From the NCBI RefSeq assembly GCF_007559275.1, contig NZ_VMHK01000001.1:1-64000 (forward strand): a stretch of DNA of 64,000 nt. The letters are read 5' to 3'. The notes under the pieces were generated by a model. That model did not search any database, had not been told where the DNA came from, and saw only the letters and a program-made list of their open reading frames with translations. The stretch is from Bifidobacterium apousia (GTDB lineage Bacteria > Actinomycetota > Actinomycetes > Actinomycetales > Bifidobacteriaceae). Positions 1 to 8,156 of the stretch are shown here, one piece after another; position 1 is the first letter of the stretch; each line of letters begins with the position of its first letter. The position numbers and the translations under genes were made by a program.

Positions 1-60
1 CATGTGTTAAGCACGCCGCCAGCGTTCATCCTGAGCCAGAATCAAACCCTCCACAAAAAA
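1..60 (-). rRNA. rrs: 16S ribosomal RNA, 5' end (partial, cut by window edge)
   Basis: The reverse complement reads as the start of a bacterial 16S rRNA, with the universal 27F region (GTTTGATTCTGGCTCAGGAT) followed by GAACGCTGGCGGCGTGCTTA. The TTTTTTGTGGAG lead-in is typical of Bifidobacterium. Only about the first 50-60 nt are present; the rest lies to the left of the window. The gene runs away from the origin on the minus strand, co-directional with replication of this arm. The exact mature 5' end is not determined here. Confidence 0.95.
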
Positions 61-579
61 CCATGAAGAAGGCCGAAACAGCCCACATCAATAATTGACG
101 GGCCAGCTTCCATAAGGAGGAAACCAACCCACGAAAAACCCCGACACCAATTACACGCTCCCACGAAACCCCACAACAAGGGAAGGCGCCGGACTGGCAA
201 TCAAAAAGCTATAAGTAGCACAAACACGCTCTTGAGTTCTCAAACCACCACCACACCAACAGCTCCAAGCCCTCCGAAGAGTCCTCATCACTGCCGGGCA
301 GCAAGAAGTAAACTTACACGAGTTTGGGTTGACCTGCAAATTGGCATACTGAAATCACGGTGGAACCCAATGATTTCGCGGTTTCTACGGCGTGTCGGTT
401 TTTGCCGACCAAGCCCCGCTCAATTGGCCTTCACCTATCCAGGAGCCCCGCGCACTCTTCAGCGAGGCTCAAACCAATATCTTCAATGACTCATATTAGT
501 AGATTCGGTTCTTCGCAAGAGGTATTTCCACCATGCGGATGAACGCGTGCAGCCAGGCTGCAGTTCCTTCTTACGCGCG
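61..579 (-). promoter_or_regulatory. rRNA operon leader and upstream region
   Basis: This non-coding stretch separates the 16S start from the hydrolase gene stop. On the minus strand at about 221-245 it carries TTGAGAACTCAAGAGCGTG, a motif resembling the TTGAGAACTCAA-type element found in leaders and spacers of actinobacterial rRNA operons, where it is thought to belong to the antitermination or processing signals. No convincing protein gene is seen; the short reading frames here lack a ribosome-binding site and family resemblance. Confidence 0.6.
311..339 (-). promoter_or_regulatory. Candidate rRNA promoter
   Basis: On the minus strand a -35-like TTGCAG (334-339) and a -10-like TAAGTT (311-316) are separated by exactly 17 nt, about 250 nt upstream of the 16S 5' end. 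Spacing and position fit a sigma70-type rRNA promoter. This is pattern matching only, and other promoters may exist in the leader. Confidence 0.4.
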
Positions 580-1497
580 CTACACGCAGAGGGCTTTAAC
601 CGTTGCTGCGAACCGTTCTGGCTCGTCCCACTGTGGGCAGTGCCCTGAACGGTCAAAGCGGATGAACCGATGCGCGCTCTTCAGCCCATCAGCAAACCAC
701 TCAACCAGACTGCCTGGCAGATGACGGTCATACTTGCCGCTGATGAAATAAACAGGGGCCCCGAAAGAGGTCTGCCCGTTGAAATCGACCTGCTCCAGCT
801 CAGCGTCCAAGCGCGCCCGGGACTGAGCCACCCCCTTGACATGGTTGAGCAGACGCGACCAGTTGTAGCAGGGCGAGCGCAGGTAGGTCATGATCCGTCC
901 CAGAGATCCGAACAGCATGGCAACCCCGCCACGCGACAGCAGCTCATCGACCATCAGCACCACGTCGGCAGCCCCGCTCTCCTTGCTGACGATCGCACCA
1001 AGCCGGGAGCCCAAACTCTGTTGCCCCCAATGCCGTCTTAACCGAAGAGCGGCGCGCATGCTGACAACCTGTCCAAGACCGATGTAACAGCGAACGAGCG
1101 AGGGATACCGCTTCACCATCTCCAGTCCCAGGACGCTGCCCCATGAATGACCGATGAGGATGAGGGAATCCTGCCCGTAGGCACGAAGAAGCTCAAGCAC
1201 GAACTGGTGAACGTCCTCAACCATCGAATCGATGGTCACTACCTCGCCAGGCGCAAAAGGATGATAGGACAGCCCACTGCCTCGCTGATCCAGGTTGATG
1301 AAGCGGAAATCGCGCTCCAAGGCCGCGTTGTAGCGCATGGTCAGCGGAATGCAGGCATCACCCGGACCACCATGGAGGTAAAGAATGATAGGAGCATGAG
1401 GAGGTGCCGGATTCATCGAGAAAACAAAGCGCGCACCATTGATCCGCGTCCCATATAATCGGGAGCTACTGGGAACTACCGCAATGCGACCAGTCAT
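580..1497 (-). CDS. Alpha/beta hydrolase, proline iminopeptidase-like (peptidase family S33)
   Basis: 305-residue soluble alpha/beta hydrolase. Visible motifs: HGGPGD oxyanion loop (residues 42-47), DQRGSG (70-75), nucleophile elbow GHSWGS with Ser118, Asp257 in GKYDRH, and His286 in SGHCPQW. The HGGPG plus DQRGxG pair is typical of S33 prolyl iminopeptidases, which remove N-terminal proline from peptides in the cytoplasm, but related esterases share it, so the substrate is open. It is the last gene of the minus-strand sugar operon: its ATG overlaps the stop of the upstream LacI gene (ATGA), indicating translational coupling. A peptidase-like gene in a sugar operon is unusual; proline-rich plant glycoproteins are one conceivable link (inference). 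Confidence 0.8.
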   Translation of the reverse strand: MTGRIAVVPSSSRLYGTRINGARFVFSMNPAPPHAPIILYLHGGPGDACIPLTMRYNAALERDFRFINLDQRGSGLSYHPFAPGEVVTIDSMVEDVHQFVLELLRAYGQDSLILIGHSWGSVLGLEMVKRYPSLVRCYIGLGQVVSMRAALRLRRHWGQQSLGSRLGAIVSKESGAADVVLMVDELLSRGGVAMLFGSLGRIMTYLRSPCYNWSRLLNHVKGVAQSRARLDAELEQVDFNGQTSFGAPVYFISGKYDRHLPGSLVEWFADGLKSAHRFIRFDRSGHCPQWDEPERFAATVKALCV

Positions 1498-2555
1498 GGA
1501 GTCATTTTATCGGCATCTTTTCCAACCTGTGTTGAATCACGTTCAACAAGCTCAAAACCCGTGGTATAAGTACGCACAGGGCCCGCATATCCGTTGATTC
1601 GCTCAATCAGCATGCTGACCGCCACCCGGGCATAGTCGTCAATCAAAGGGTCGATAGTCGTCAAAGCAGGGTTGGAATAGCTTCCCTCTGGGGTATTGTC
1701 AAACCCCACTACCTGAATATCCTCTGGAATCGAACGACCTCTTTTTTGAACTTGATGCATCACTCCATAAGCAACTGCATCATTCAAGCAAATGATTCCA
1801 TCGACATCAGGATGATCATCCAAGAGGAAATCGGCTGCCTTAATCCCCTCGTCGGTCATCAGGCGCGGCAGGCTGACAATAAGACTGGAATCAACTTCCA
1901 GTCCGCGCTCCTCAAAAGCTTGTATATATCCCCTGACCCGGAGTTCCTGAGTTCCTTCCACCGCGGAAAAGACCGATCGGCGACTGTACTTGGCTGGCGC
2001 CCCAACCAGAGCCAACCGTCTGCAACCCGCGTCAAGAAGCCGTCCCGTTGCAAATCGCTCTGCCTCAGTATTCGGCATGGTGACAAAGTCTGCCTTGCCA
2101 TATGGGCGATAGTCCCCGGTCATCACCAGAGGGTAGGTCTGCGAAAGCAGAATACCCTTGTCGCGCAAGGGCCGTTCAACGAAAAATATCCACCCATCTG
2201 CGGCCAGATGGTAGGTCTCGTCGATAATGGTTCGAATACCTGACCCGCCCGAGCTATAGGTACTAACTACCACACCATACTTACGCTCACGGGCGGTTTC
2301 TATCACCTTGTCAGCCAGATAGGCCCCAAAGGGCTGGGTGAAATCGAATATTCCCAGCCCCAGGATGCCCGTTGCTCCTGTCTTGAGCGATCTGGCTGAC
2401 ATATTGATCTGATAGCCCAATTTGGCCATGGCTGTTTTGACACGTTCCCTGGTCTCGGGACGCATACTGCCTGAATGGTTCAACACGTTGGAAACGGTCT
2501 TTATGGAGACGTTTGCCTCTTTGGCCACATCCTTGATGGTCACTCGTCTCCGCAT
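1494..2555 (-). CDS. LacI-family transcriptional regulator (first of two)
   Basis: 353-residue LacI/GalR repressor. The N-terminal helix-turn-helix (TIKDVAKEANVSIKTVSNVL, from about residue 6) and hinge helix (SARSLKTG) precede a periplasmic-binding-like effector domain ending in an ELVERDST segment typical of sugar regulators. It lies in the minus-strand operon downstream of the two permeases (98-nt gap) and is coupled to the hydrolase gene by a 4-nt overlap. It probably senses the sugar taken up by the adjacent ABC transporter and binds the AACGTT-centred palindromes found in the divergent intergenic region and before the alpha-galactosidase gene (inference). The second LacI gene of the island is the competing candidate for those operators. 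Confidence 0.92.
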   Translation of the reverse strand: MRRRVTIKDVAKEANVSIKTVSNVLNHSGSMRPETRERVKTAMAKLGYQINMSARSLKTGATGILGLGIFDFTQPFGAYLADKVIETARERKYGVVVSTYSSGGSGIRTIIDETYHLAADGWIFFVERPLRDKGILLSQTYPLVMTGDYRPYGKADFVTMPNTEAERFATGRLLDAGCRRLALVGAPAKYSRRSVFSAVEGTQELRVRGYIQAFEERGLEVDSSLIVSLPRLMTDEGIKAADFLLDDHPDVDGIICLNDAVAYGVMHQVQKRGRSIPEDIQVVGFDNTPEGSYSNPALTTIDPLIDDYARVAVSMLIERINGYAGPVRTYTTGFELVERDSTQVGKDADKMTP

Positions 2556-2653
2556 TGCCGCTCCTTATGGATGCAACGATCACTCCCTCTTCGAGAATAT
2601 ACGTGCCCCCCACCGAAACGACGAGAGGCACAAACGGGACATACTAGGATTGC

Positions 2654-3538
2654 CTATTCTTTGACGGCACCAGCTGTCAGCCCGCTTACCCAGTACTTCT
2701 GCAGGAAAAGGAAGGCCAAGACAAGAGGAATGACTGAGATAAAGGCTCCGGAGGTAATCAGGTTCCATACCTGCTCCGACCCTGAGCCGGCATTCGACTT
2801 GGCCTGCCACTGGGTCAATCCCACTGTAATCGGGAACAGCTTGGTATCGGCAAGCACAACTTGCGGAAGAAAATAGTTGTTCCAACAGTTGACCACGGAA
2901 AGCAGGAAAACCGTGGTTATGGCCGGGGTCATGATAGGCAGGGCCACCTGGATGAAGGTCCGGATTTCCCCGGCTCCATCAACCCTCGCCGCCTCCAGCA
3001 TTTCGTCTGGCAGAGATCCCGTGCAGTACACGCGCATCAGGTATGTGCCGAACGGCGACAGCAGCGAAGGCAACAGAACCGCCCAGAGCGTATCGTTCAT
3101 TCCTATCTGCGACATCAGAATAAAGGTGGGGATGACCAAGGCGGTCGTCGGAATCATCAGGGCGCCCAGCACGATATCGAAATAGGCATTTCTGCCGGCA
3201 AACCTGAACTTTGCGAACCCGTAACCGGCCATGACCGAAATAATAGTGGCCCCCAGTCCTCCGACAAAGGCATATAGGAAGGAATTCAGCAGCCATCGCC
3301 AATATATGCCCCCTTCGTAGGTGCTGAGCTCCTTGATATTGTCGAAAAGCGCAAAATGCTTGTCGAACCAAAGGGATCCACCCGTACCCATAAACAGTCC
3401 AGAATTGGATTTTGTCGCGGCCACAACCAGCCACCACACAGGCATCAGGAAATAGATGATGCATACGATCAACAGAAGATTCGAACCCACGCGATGTGGC
3501 TGGGCGATTCTACGAGCCGCATCCTTTTCCTTTAGCAT
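2654..3538 (-). CDS. Sugar ABC transporter permease, MalG type (CUT1)
   Basis: 294-residue integral membrane protein with about six transmembrane segments and the EAA loop (EAARVDGAGEIRTFIQVALP) that docks on the ATPase. The C-terminus KYWVSGLTAGAVKE is characteristic of MalG-type permeases. It pairs with the MalF-type permease immediately upstream (1 nt between stop and start) and the binding protein before that. No ATP-binding subunit is encoded in the operon; in bifidobacteria and other actinobacteria a shared MsiK-like ATPase encoded elsewhere commonly energises such importers, so that is the likely arrangement. Substrate probably an arabinose- or galactose-containing oligosaccharide, inferred from neighbouring glycosidases only. 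Confidence 0.92.
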   Translation of the reverse strand: MLKEKDAARRIAQPHRVGSNLLLIVCIIYFLMPVWWLVVAATKSNSGLFMGTGGSLWFDKHFALFDNIKELSTYEGGIYWRWLLNSFLYAFVGGLGATIISVMAGYGFAKFRFAGRNAYFDIVLGALMIPTTALVIPTFILMSQIGMNDTLWAVLLPSLLSPFGTYLMRVYCTGSLPDEMLEAARVDGAGEIRTFIQVALPIMTPAITTVFLLSVVNCWNNYFLPQVVLADTKLFPITVGLTQWQAKSNAGSGSEQVWNLITSGAFISVIPLVLAFLFLQKYWVSGLTAGAVKE

Positions 3539-3539
3539 G

Positions 3540-4454
3540 CTAATCCCCTAACCCAGACTGCTTGCGGGTAACCCGCATGAATATCACACTGAAAATAACG
3601 ACCAGAAGCCCCAAAGCGAATGAGATCGTTGCCGAGTAGTTAATCTGGTTGTAGTTGAAGGCCAACGCCTGGGCATACATATTAGGCGTGTATTCCGGGG
3701 GTATGGCCGAGTTGGCATTATTGCGCAACACCATTGGCTCCGTATAGAACTGCAAGGTCCCAATCAACGAAAAGATCGTGACCATGACCAACGAGCTGCT
3801 GATCATAGGCGTTTTGATCCGAACAGCTATCTGCAGCTCCGAAGCGCCATCCAACCTAGCGGATTCGTATAGATCATGCGGTATGGCTCTCAGGGCAGAG
3901 TAGAGAATTACCATGTAATACCCTGTCCACTGCCATGTGACCATATTGACCAATGCTCCGAATATGCCGTTTGTACTCAAAAAATCTGGTGGCTGACGGC
4001 CGAATAAGGCAAAGATCGAAGTAAACGGACCCAGGTTCTTCGAGTAAATGAATCCCCACATCAGCGCCCCGATGACCACCGGGATGGCATAGGGAAGGAA
4101 GAACAGAAGCCGGGAAGCGGACGCCAAACGCGTCATCATGGAATCGATAACCAAGGCTAGAATCAGCGCCAAGCCAAGTTGAATCGGCACCATGACCAAC
4201 GTATAGATCACGACCCTGCCCATGCCTTTGAGGAATATAGGGTCCGAAAAGGCCCGTCGATAGTTTTCCAGGCCGGTGAAAACACTTCCACGCACTTGCG
4301 TGTAGGTGAAAAGGGACACGTAAAAGGCATAAACTAGCGGGACGACCAGAAATACAATAAAAACAATGCCGAAAGGCAGCGTGAAGAACCAACCCCACAG
4401 ATTATCCTTGCTCAGCCGGCGACGCCTTTTGGCAGACACATATTTTGCTGACAT
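3540..4454 (-). CDS. Sugar ABC transporter permease, MalF type (CUT1)
   Basis: 304-residue membrane protein with six predicted transmembrane helices and the EAA-type loop ESARLDGASELQIAVRIKTP. The basic N-terminus (KRRRRLSKDN) precedes the first helix. A good ribosome-binding site (GGGAGG) sits just before the ATG and directly after a GC-rich hairpin at 4468-4490. It forms the translocation pore with the MalG-type partner encoded one nucleotide downstream. Its place between the binding-protein gene and the second permease is the standard CUT1 operon order. Confidence 0.92.
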   Translation of the reverse strand: MSAKYVSAKRRRRLSKDNLWGWFFTLPFGIVFIVFLVVPLVYAFYVSLFTYTQVRGSVFTGLENYRRAFSDPIFLKGMGRVVIYTLVMVPIQLGLALILALVIDSMMTRLASASRLLFFLPYAIPVVIGALMWGFIYSKNLGPFTSIFALFGRQPPDFLSTNGIFGALVNMVTWQWTGYYMVILYSALRAIPHDLYESARLDGASELQIAVRIKTPMISSSLVMVTIFSLIGTLQFYTEPMVLRNNANSAIPPEYTPNMYAQALAFNYNQINYSATISFALGLLVVIFSVIFMRVTRKQSGLGD

Positions 4455-4467
4455 GATTTATCCTCCC

Positions 4468-4490
4468 GGGGGGAGTGATCAGCTCCCCCC
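4468..4490 (-). repeat. Inter-gene hairpin downstream of first sugar-binding protein gene
   Basis: GGGGGGAG and CTCCCCCC arms (8 bp) flank TGATCAG, giving a very stable RNA stem between the binding-protein stop and the permease ribosome-binding site. No U-tract follows, so it is more likely a 3'-end-protecting or partial-termination element that makes the binding-protein message more abundant than the permease message. Confidence 0.7.
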
Positions 4491-4507
4491 ATGAGATCCG
4501 ACCAGAC

Positions 4508-5908
4508 TTACTGAGATACCTTGAATCCTTGCTGCTTGGCATAGTCGCTTAGCGTTTGCTGCAAGGAATCCAAGCTCGTTGAGGCATTCTTCCCGTCTCG
4601 GAGAATGGCGGAGAGTGTCTTGGTCTGTTCGTCATTGGCATATGTCTGGAACGGAAGGAACTGATATCCTTTGTACCCCTGGGCCACCGGAGCAATAATC
4701 TTATTGATTTTTTGATTGCCGAAGAACGGCTCCTGCCTATCCAAGAAGGCTGCCGAGCTGAGTTTCTTGGTCCATGTAGGATACAGGCCGCTGTCATTGA
4801 CTGCAATATCCTGTGCGGCATCATCACCAAAGAGCTCCATGGCCACCTTCGCTGCAGCCTCGGTATGCTTGGCCTGATCAGTCACAGCCATTCCCGAGCC
4901 GCCGCAGTTGACATCAGGATCTGACTGGTCCCAAACAGGGGCTTTGGCAATCTGCCATTGTGATCCCTCCTGCACTCCGCTGACACCGTTGAGGTATCCG
5001 ACCAGCCAAGAGGCATGGATGATTGTCGCATAGGAACCGTCGACGTTCTTCTTATTCCATTCTGCAGTGTCTGTATCATCCGTCGCAACAATGTCATCCT
5101 TGGCTAGTTTCTGCCAGAAGGAGACGACTTTCTTTACCTTGTCGGAATTAATGTTGATACCGACATTTTCAGGATCATTGGCTGAATACTTGAAGACTTT
5201 AGCGCCATTCTGATCGTAGTAGGCGTAGTTGAACAGCGTGCCATTAGGCTGCCAGTTGCCTATATGCCCTGCGTAGCCCTTCTGCTTGAGCTCACGCCCC
5301 GCTTGTTCATACTCATCCCAAGTCGTTGGCGGCTTGACCTGATACTTGTCGAAGATATCCTTGCGGTAATACATGACCACAGGACCCACATCCACCGGCA
5401 CTCCGTAGACTCCTTTAGAACCTCCCAGTTGGACATCTTTCCAAGCGCCTGCCGTGTAATTGCTCCGGATCTTATCTACGCCGAACTTCGACAGGTCCAC
5501 CAGATGCTTTTCCACACCTGACGCGAATTGTGGCATAACTGCATACTCGAGCTGAATCACATCGGGAGCACCGGACTTGGCCTTAATGGTGGTGTTGAAT
5601 CGAGAGTATGCCTTGGCAGACTGATCGGCGCTGGTCCAGCAGACCTGAAGATCATCATGTGTTTCATTGAAGTGATCAACCAGCTTGCCGAAAGCAGGGT
5701 ACCAAGCCCATACAGTCACCTTTTCAGCATTGGGCTTTTTAACCGTATTGCGGCATTTGGCAGTATCGTTGGCTTTGGCATCGTTATGCACTTGGGATGC
5801 TTCGTTATTAGACGAGCCAGAGGGCGATCCAGGAGAACCGCAAGCTCCTGCTGCCAACGCCATCACAGCTACCAGTACCGACGCACCCATGAGTCGTGCT
5901 GTTTTCAT
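4508..5908 (-). CDS. Sugar-binding lipoprotein of ABC transporter (family 1 solute-binding protein)
   Basis: 466-residue extracellular solute-binding protein. The N-terminus is a lipoprotein signal (hydrophobic stretch then AGAC, lipidated Cys23), followed by a Gly/Ser/Asn-rich linker and a typical CUT1 binding fold (VTVWAWYPAFGKLVDHFNET near the start of the mature domain). A longer frame extends upstream into the GH51 gene, but the start at 5908 has an AAAGGAG ribosome-binding site and the signal peptide directly after it, so the extension is rejected. It captures the oligosaccharide outside the cell for the MalF/MalG pair downstream. Hairpins flank the gene on both sides (5929-5955 and 4468-4490). 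Confidence 0.93.
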   Translation of the reverse strand: MKTARLMGASVLVAVMALAAGACGSPGSPSGSSNNEASQVHNDAKANDTAKCRNTVKKPNAEKVTVWAWYPAFGKLVDHFNETHDDLQVCWTSADQSAKAYSRFNTTIKAKSGAPDVIQLEYAVMPQFASGVEKHLVDLSKFGVDKIRSNYTAGAWKDVQLGGSKGVYGVPVDVGPVVMYYRKDIFDKYQVKPPTTWDEYEQAGRELKQKGYAGHIGNWQPNGTLFNYAYYDQNGAKVFKYSANDPENVGININSDKVKKVVSFWQKLAKDDIVATDDTDTAEWNKKNVDGSYATIIHASWLVGYLNGVSGVQEGSQWQIAKAPVWDQSDPDVNCGGSGMAVTDQAKHTEAAAKVAMELFGDDAAQDIAVNDSGLYPTWTKKLSSAAFLDRQEPFFGNQKINKIIAPVAQGYKGYQFLPFQTYANDEQTKTLSAILRDGKNASTSLDSLQQTLSDYAKQQGFKVSQ

Positions 5909-5928
5909 CTTTTCTCCTTTTTGAACTC

Positions 5929-5955
5929 TGCCGCCCACTTCCTTGTTGGGCGGCA
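5929..5955 (-). repeat. Hairpin between GH51 gene and sugar-binding protein gene
   Basis: TGCCGCCCA and TGGGCGGCA form a perfect 9-bp stem with a 9-nt loop, located 8 nt downstream of the GH51 stop and about 20 nt before the binding-protein start. It could act as a processing or stability element or as a weak terminator; on the minus strand there is no clear U-run after it. Confidence 0.7.
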
Positions 5956-5963
5956 AAACTGAT

Positions 5964-7505
5964 TCATGCGAACAACAGCATCGTCCAAGACACAGGAGGA
6001 AGCGTGACGCATCCCTGCCTGCCATTGTTTTCGATGACTGCGGTTCTGTTCCGGTAAGGAACCACCCTTTCTTGTTTCTGAGCCGTATTTGCGGCTTGTG
6101 AATCATCATCATGGAGGGTAAAGGCTTCAACCTGTGAATATGAGGCACTCTCGCCGAGGTCAACGGTAAATTGATTGTCGCCTTTCGCCGAACGATTGAC
6201 GACGAACACCGCCAGTGTGCCGTCAGAGCGCTGAACAGCTGCAGCATTGACATCGGCCACCGTGCCGTAGAGGTTGGTATGGTGCTCAGAGCTTTCCAGC
6301 GGAGCAGACAATACCGTACCGCCCTTGGCATATCGTGCAGCATAAGCAAATGGATAGAAAATCGTCTGCCTCCAGGCATCCCCGCCCGGCTCGGTCATGA
6401 TGGGGGCTATGACATTTACCAATTGTGCCAAAGAAGCAGACCTAACAACGTCTACATTTTGCAGAAGGGTGATCAGCAGGTCGCCGAAGACAACGGCATC
6501 AGTGACAGTATATGTATCTTCAAGAAGGCGGGGTGCGATCGGCCAGTTGTCGATACCCTCTGGATTCTTTGATTTCTCCCCATCCTGATACCACACGTTC
6601 CATTCATCAAAGGAGATATAAACCTGATGATCACTATGCCGCTCGGCTTTCACAGAGTTAATCACTGCGGACACATCCCTGATGAAGGAGTTCATATCAA
6701 CCCCGGAGGCCAGAAAACTCTCCATATCGCCATTGTGAGGCTGGTAATAGGCATGGCAAGAGATGAAATCCACATAATCATAGGTATGTTCCAGCACTGT
6801 CCGTTCCCATTCGCCGAACGAGTCCATGGCATGGCTGGAAGAACCGCAGACGACCAAATCCAGATCCGGGTCAAGCTGCTTCATTCCTGCCGCAGTCTTG
6901 GCCGCCATCCGGGCATAATCAATCGCATCGCAATGGCCTAGCTGCCAGGGACCGTCCATCTCATTGCCCAAACACCACATACGGATGTTGAAAGGCCGGT
7001 CTGCCCCATTCTGGCGTCGCAAATCCGATAGAGCTGTTCCAGAGGGAATGTTGCAGTACTCCAAAAGATCCAGGGCTTCCTGGATCCCCTGTGTCCCCAA
7101 GTTCACAGCCTCCATCAGCTCATTGCCGCCGAGTTCAGCAAGCCAGTCCTCCATCTCATGGAGGCCAAACTGATTGGTTTCAGTGGAATGCCATGCCAAA
7201 TCAAGCCGACGTGGCCGGCTGGCAGGGTTACCGATTCCGTCTTGCCAACGGTAGCCTGACACGTAGTTGCCGCCAGGATATCTAATGGTCGAAACACCCA
7301 GTTCCTTTACCAGATCGATGACATCCTGCCTGAATCCGTGGCCATCGGCTCTCGGATGGTCAGGTTCGTAAATCCCCGTATACACACACCGACCAAGGTG
7401 CTCGACGAATGAGCCGAACAGCCTATCATCGACCGCCGCTAACTGATACCTCCCGTCCACATGCATATACGACCGTCTCTGACGGGTTTGCGCCATGGAT
7501 TCCAT
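5964..7505 (-). CDS. Alpha-L-arabinofuranosidase, glycoside hydrolase family 51
   Basis: 513-residue intracellular GH51 enzyme releasing terminal alpha-L-arabinofuranosyl units from oligosaccharides. Motifs: LFGSFVEHLGRCVYTGIYEP near the N-terminus, RYPGGNYVSGYRW, the acid/base Glu182 in CLGNEMDGPWQ, and the nucleophile Glu301 in YISFDEWNVWY. There is no signal peptide, so it acts on imported sugars. I chose the start at 7505 (MESMAQ) because GGAGGT lies 8-9 nt upstream; a start 12 codons earlier has no such site. First gene of the minus-strand operon, followed by binding protein and permeases. AACGTT palindromes upstream suggest LacI control. Confidence 0.93.
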   Translation of the reverse strand: MESMAQTRQRRSYMHVDGRYQLAAVDDRLFGSFVEHLGRCVYTGIYEPDHPRADGHGFRQDVIDLVKELGVSTIRYPGGNYVSGYRWQDGIGNPASRPRRLDLAWHSTETNQFGLHEMEDWLAELGGNELMEAVNLGTQGIQEALDLLEYCNIPSGTALSDLRRQNGADRPFNIRMWCLGNEMDGPWQLGHCDAIDYARMAAKTAAGMKQLDPDLDLVVCGSSSHAMDSFGEWERTVLEHTYDYVDFISCHAYYQPHNGDMESFLASGVDMNSFIRDVSAVINSVKAERHSDHQVYISFDEWNVWYQDGEKSKNPEGIDNWPIAPRLLEDTYTVTDAVVFGDLLITLLQNVDVVRSASLAQLVNVIAPIMTEPGGDAWRQTIFYPFAYAARYAKGGTVLSAPLESSEHHTNLYGTVADVNAAAVQRSDGTLAVFVVNRSAKGDNQFTVDLGESASYSQVEAFTLHDDDSQAANTAQKQERVVPYRNRTAVIENNGRQGCVTLPPVSWTMLLFA

Positions 7506-7537
7506 TCCTCTGCTACCTCCATACCGAATGAAGCGAA

Positions 7538-7547
7538 ACAACGTTGT
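7538..7547. promoter_or_regulatory. Candidate LacI operator (ACAACGTTGT)
   Basis: A perfect 10-bp palindrome centred on AACGTT, 33 nt upstream of the chosen GH51 start, placed to block transcription of the minus-strand operon. Identified by similarity to the sites inside the promoters at 7903 and 11680; binding is inferred. Confidence 0.45.
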
Positions 7548-7720
7548 CTTAAACCCGGGAACCGATGCCAGTGCATCAGCGCCCTGATATTTAATACAAC
7601 CTTGTACTTCTTAACTGACAATGTACTCTATATACGATTGCCTGACAAATCAAGTATTCTGAACTACTCTTTTTCAAATACACAATGGTAAATATTCGAA
7701 TAGCTGCCCAAATGAATACT

Positions 7721-7726
7721 AACGTT
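7721..7726. promoter_or_regulatory. Candidate LacI operator core (AACGTT)
   Basis: AACGTT core in the context TACTAACGTTGTATC, with limited symmetry outside the core. It is one of a series of four in the divergent region and could support DNA looping between sites. Confidence 0.35.
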
Positions 7727-7819
7727 GTATCTATTCCTTTGTGCCAGACGCGGACGCAGTTATCTCAGCAGCGAGATCGCCTACCCCTGCACTCAATAAA
7801 TATTGCTATATTCTCAATT

Positions 7820-7835
7820 ATGAGAACGTTATCTA
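7820..7835. promoter_or_regulatory. Candidate LacI operator (GAGAACGTTATC)
   Basis: AACGTT core at 7825-7830 in the context TGAGAACGTTATCT. Its right half (AACGTTATC) matches the GATAACGTTATC-type palindrome usual for LacI-family regulators. It lies in very AT-rich DNA between the two divergent genes. Confidence 0.45.
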
Positions 7836-7902
7836 TATAAAATAGGGTCTCTAGAGAAAGCCTATTCTCTCGTGGGTTTTATAACTCTATAGAAGCTCAT
7901 AT

Positions 7903-7931
7903 TTGACGATAGAACGTTTTCACAATATGCT
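7903..7931 (+). promoter_or_regulatory. Promoter of the GH39-like gene with embedded LacI operator
   Basis: TTGACG (7903-7908) and TATGCT (7926-7931) are separated by exactly 17 nt, and the spacer contains GATAGAACGTTTTCA. The same arrangement recurs at 11680 before the alpha-galactosidase gene. A repressor bound between -35 and -10 would exclude RNA polymerase. Confidence 0.65.
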
Positions 7932-8156
7932 GTTTTTAGTCGCGTCGATGATGCCATCGATGGGCATTCACGAGACAGAACCAACATTGAAATGAAAGGA
8001 GCCTTGCACATACCAGCGCACCCAAGCCGATTATGACCTCGCCGTTGAGGATCAGACGGCCAACGCGTGAACAATGTAGTTCTCAGCATCACTCACTCGG
8101 ATCCCGAACTATCCGAATCTAGCGATTGCTTTGCATTCCGATGAAAGAAACGCATC

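Larger units (their letters stand above)
7506..8156. promoter_or_regulatory. Divergent intergenic control region of the carbohydrate island
   Basis: About 650 AT-rich bases between the divergent GH51 and GH39-like genes hold no convincing gene. Four AACGTT-centred elements lie here (about 7538, 7721, 7825 and 7913), the last inside a good sigma70-like promoter for the GH39-like gene. That promoter implies a 5' untranslated leader of roughly 220 nt. The promoter for the minus-strand operon is not clear; the sites at 7538-7830 are positioned to control it. Confidence 0.65.

Noticed and set aside
548-562. TGCAGCC-A-GGCTGCA palindrome after the hydrolase gene
   Set aside because: A loop of one base cannot form in RNA as drawn, and there is no U-run; too weak to call a terminator.
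5909-6379. N-terminal extension of the first sugar-binding protein into the GH51 gene
   Set aside because: The lipoprotein signal and ribosome-binding site fix the start at 5908; the extension lies over another gene.
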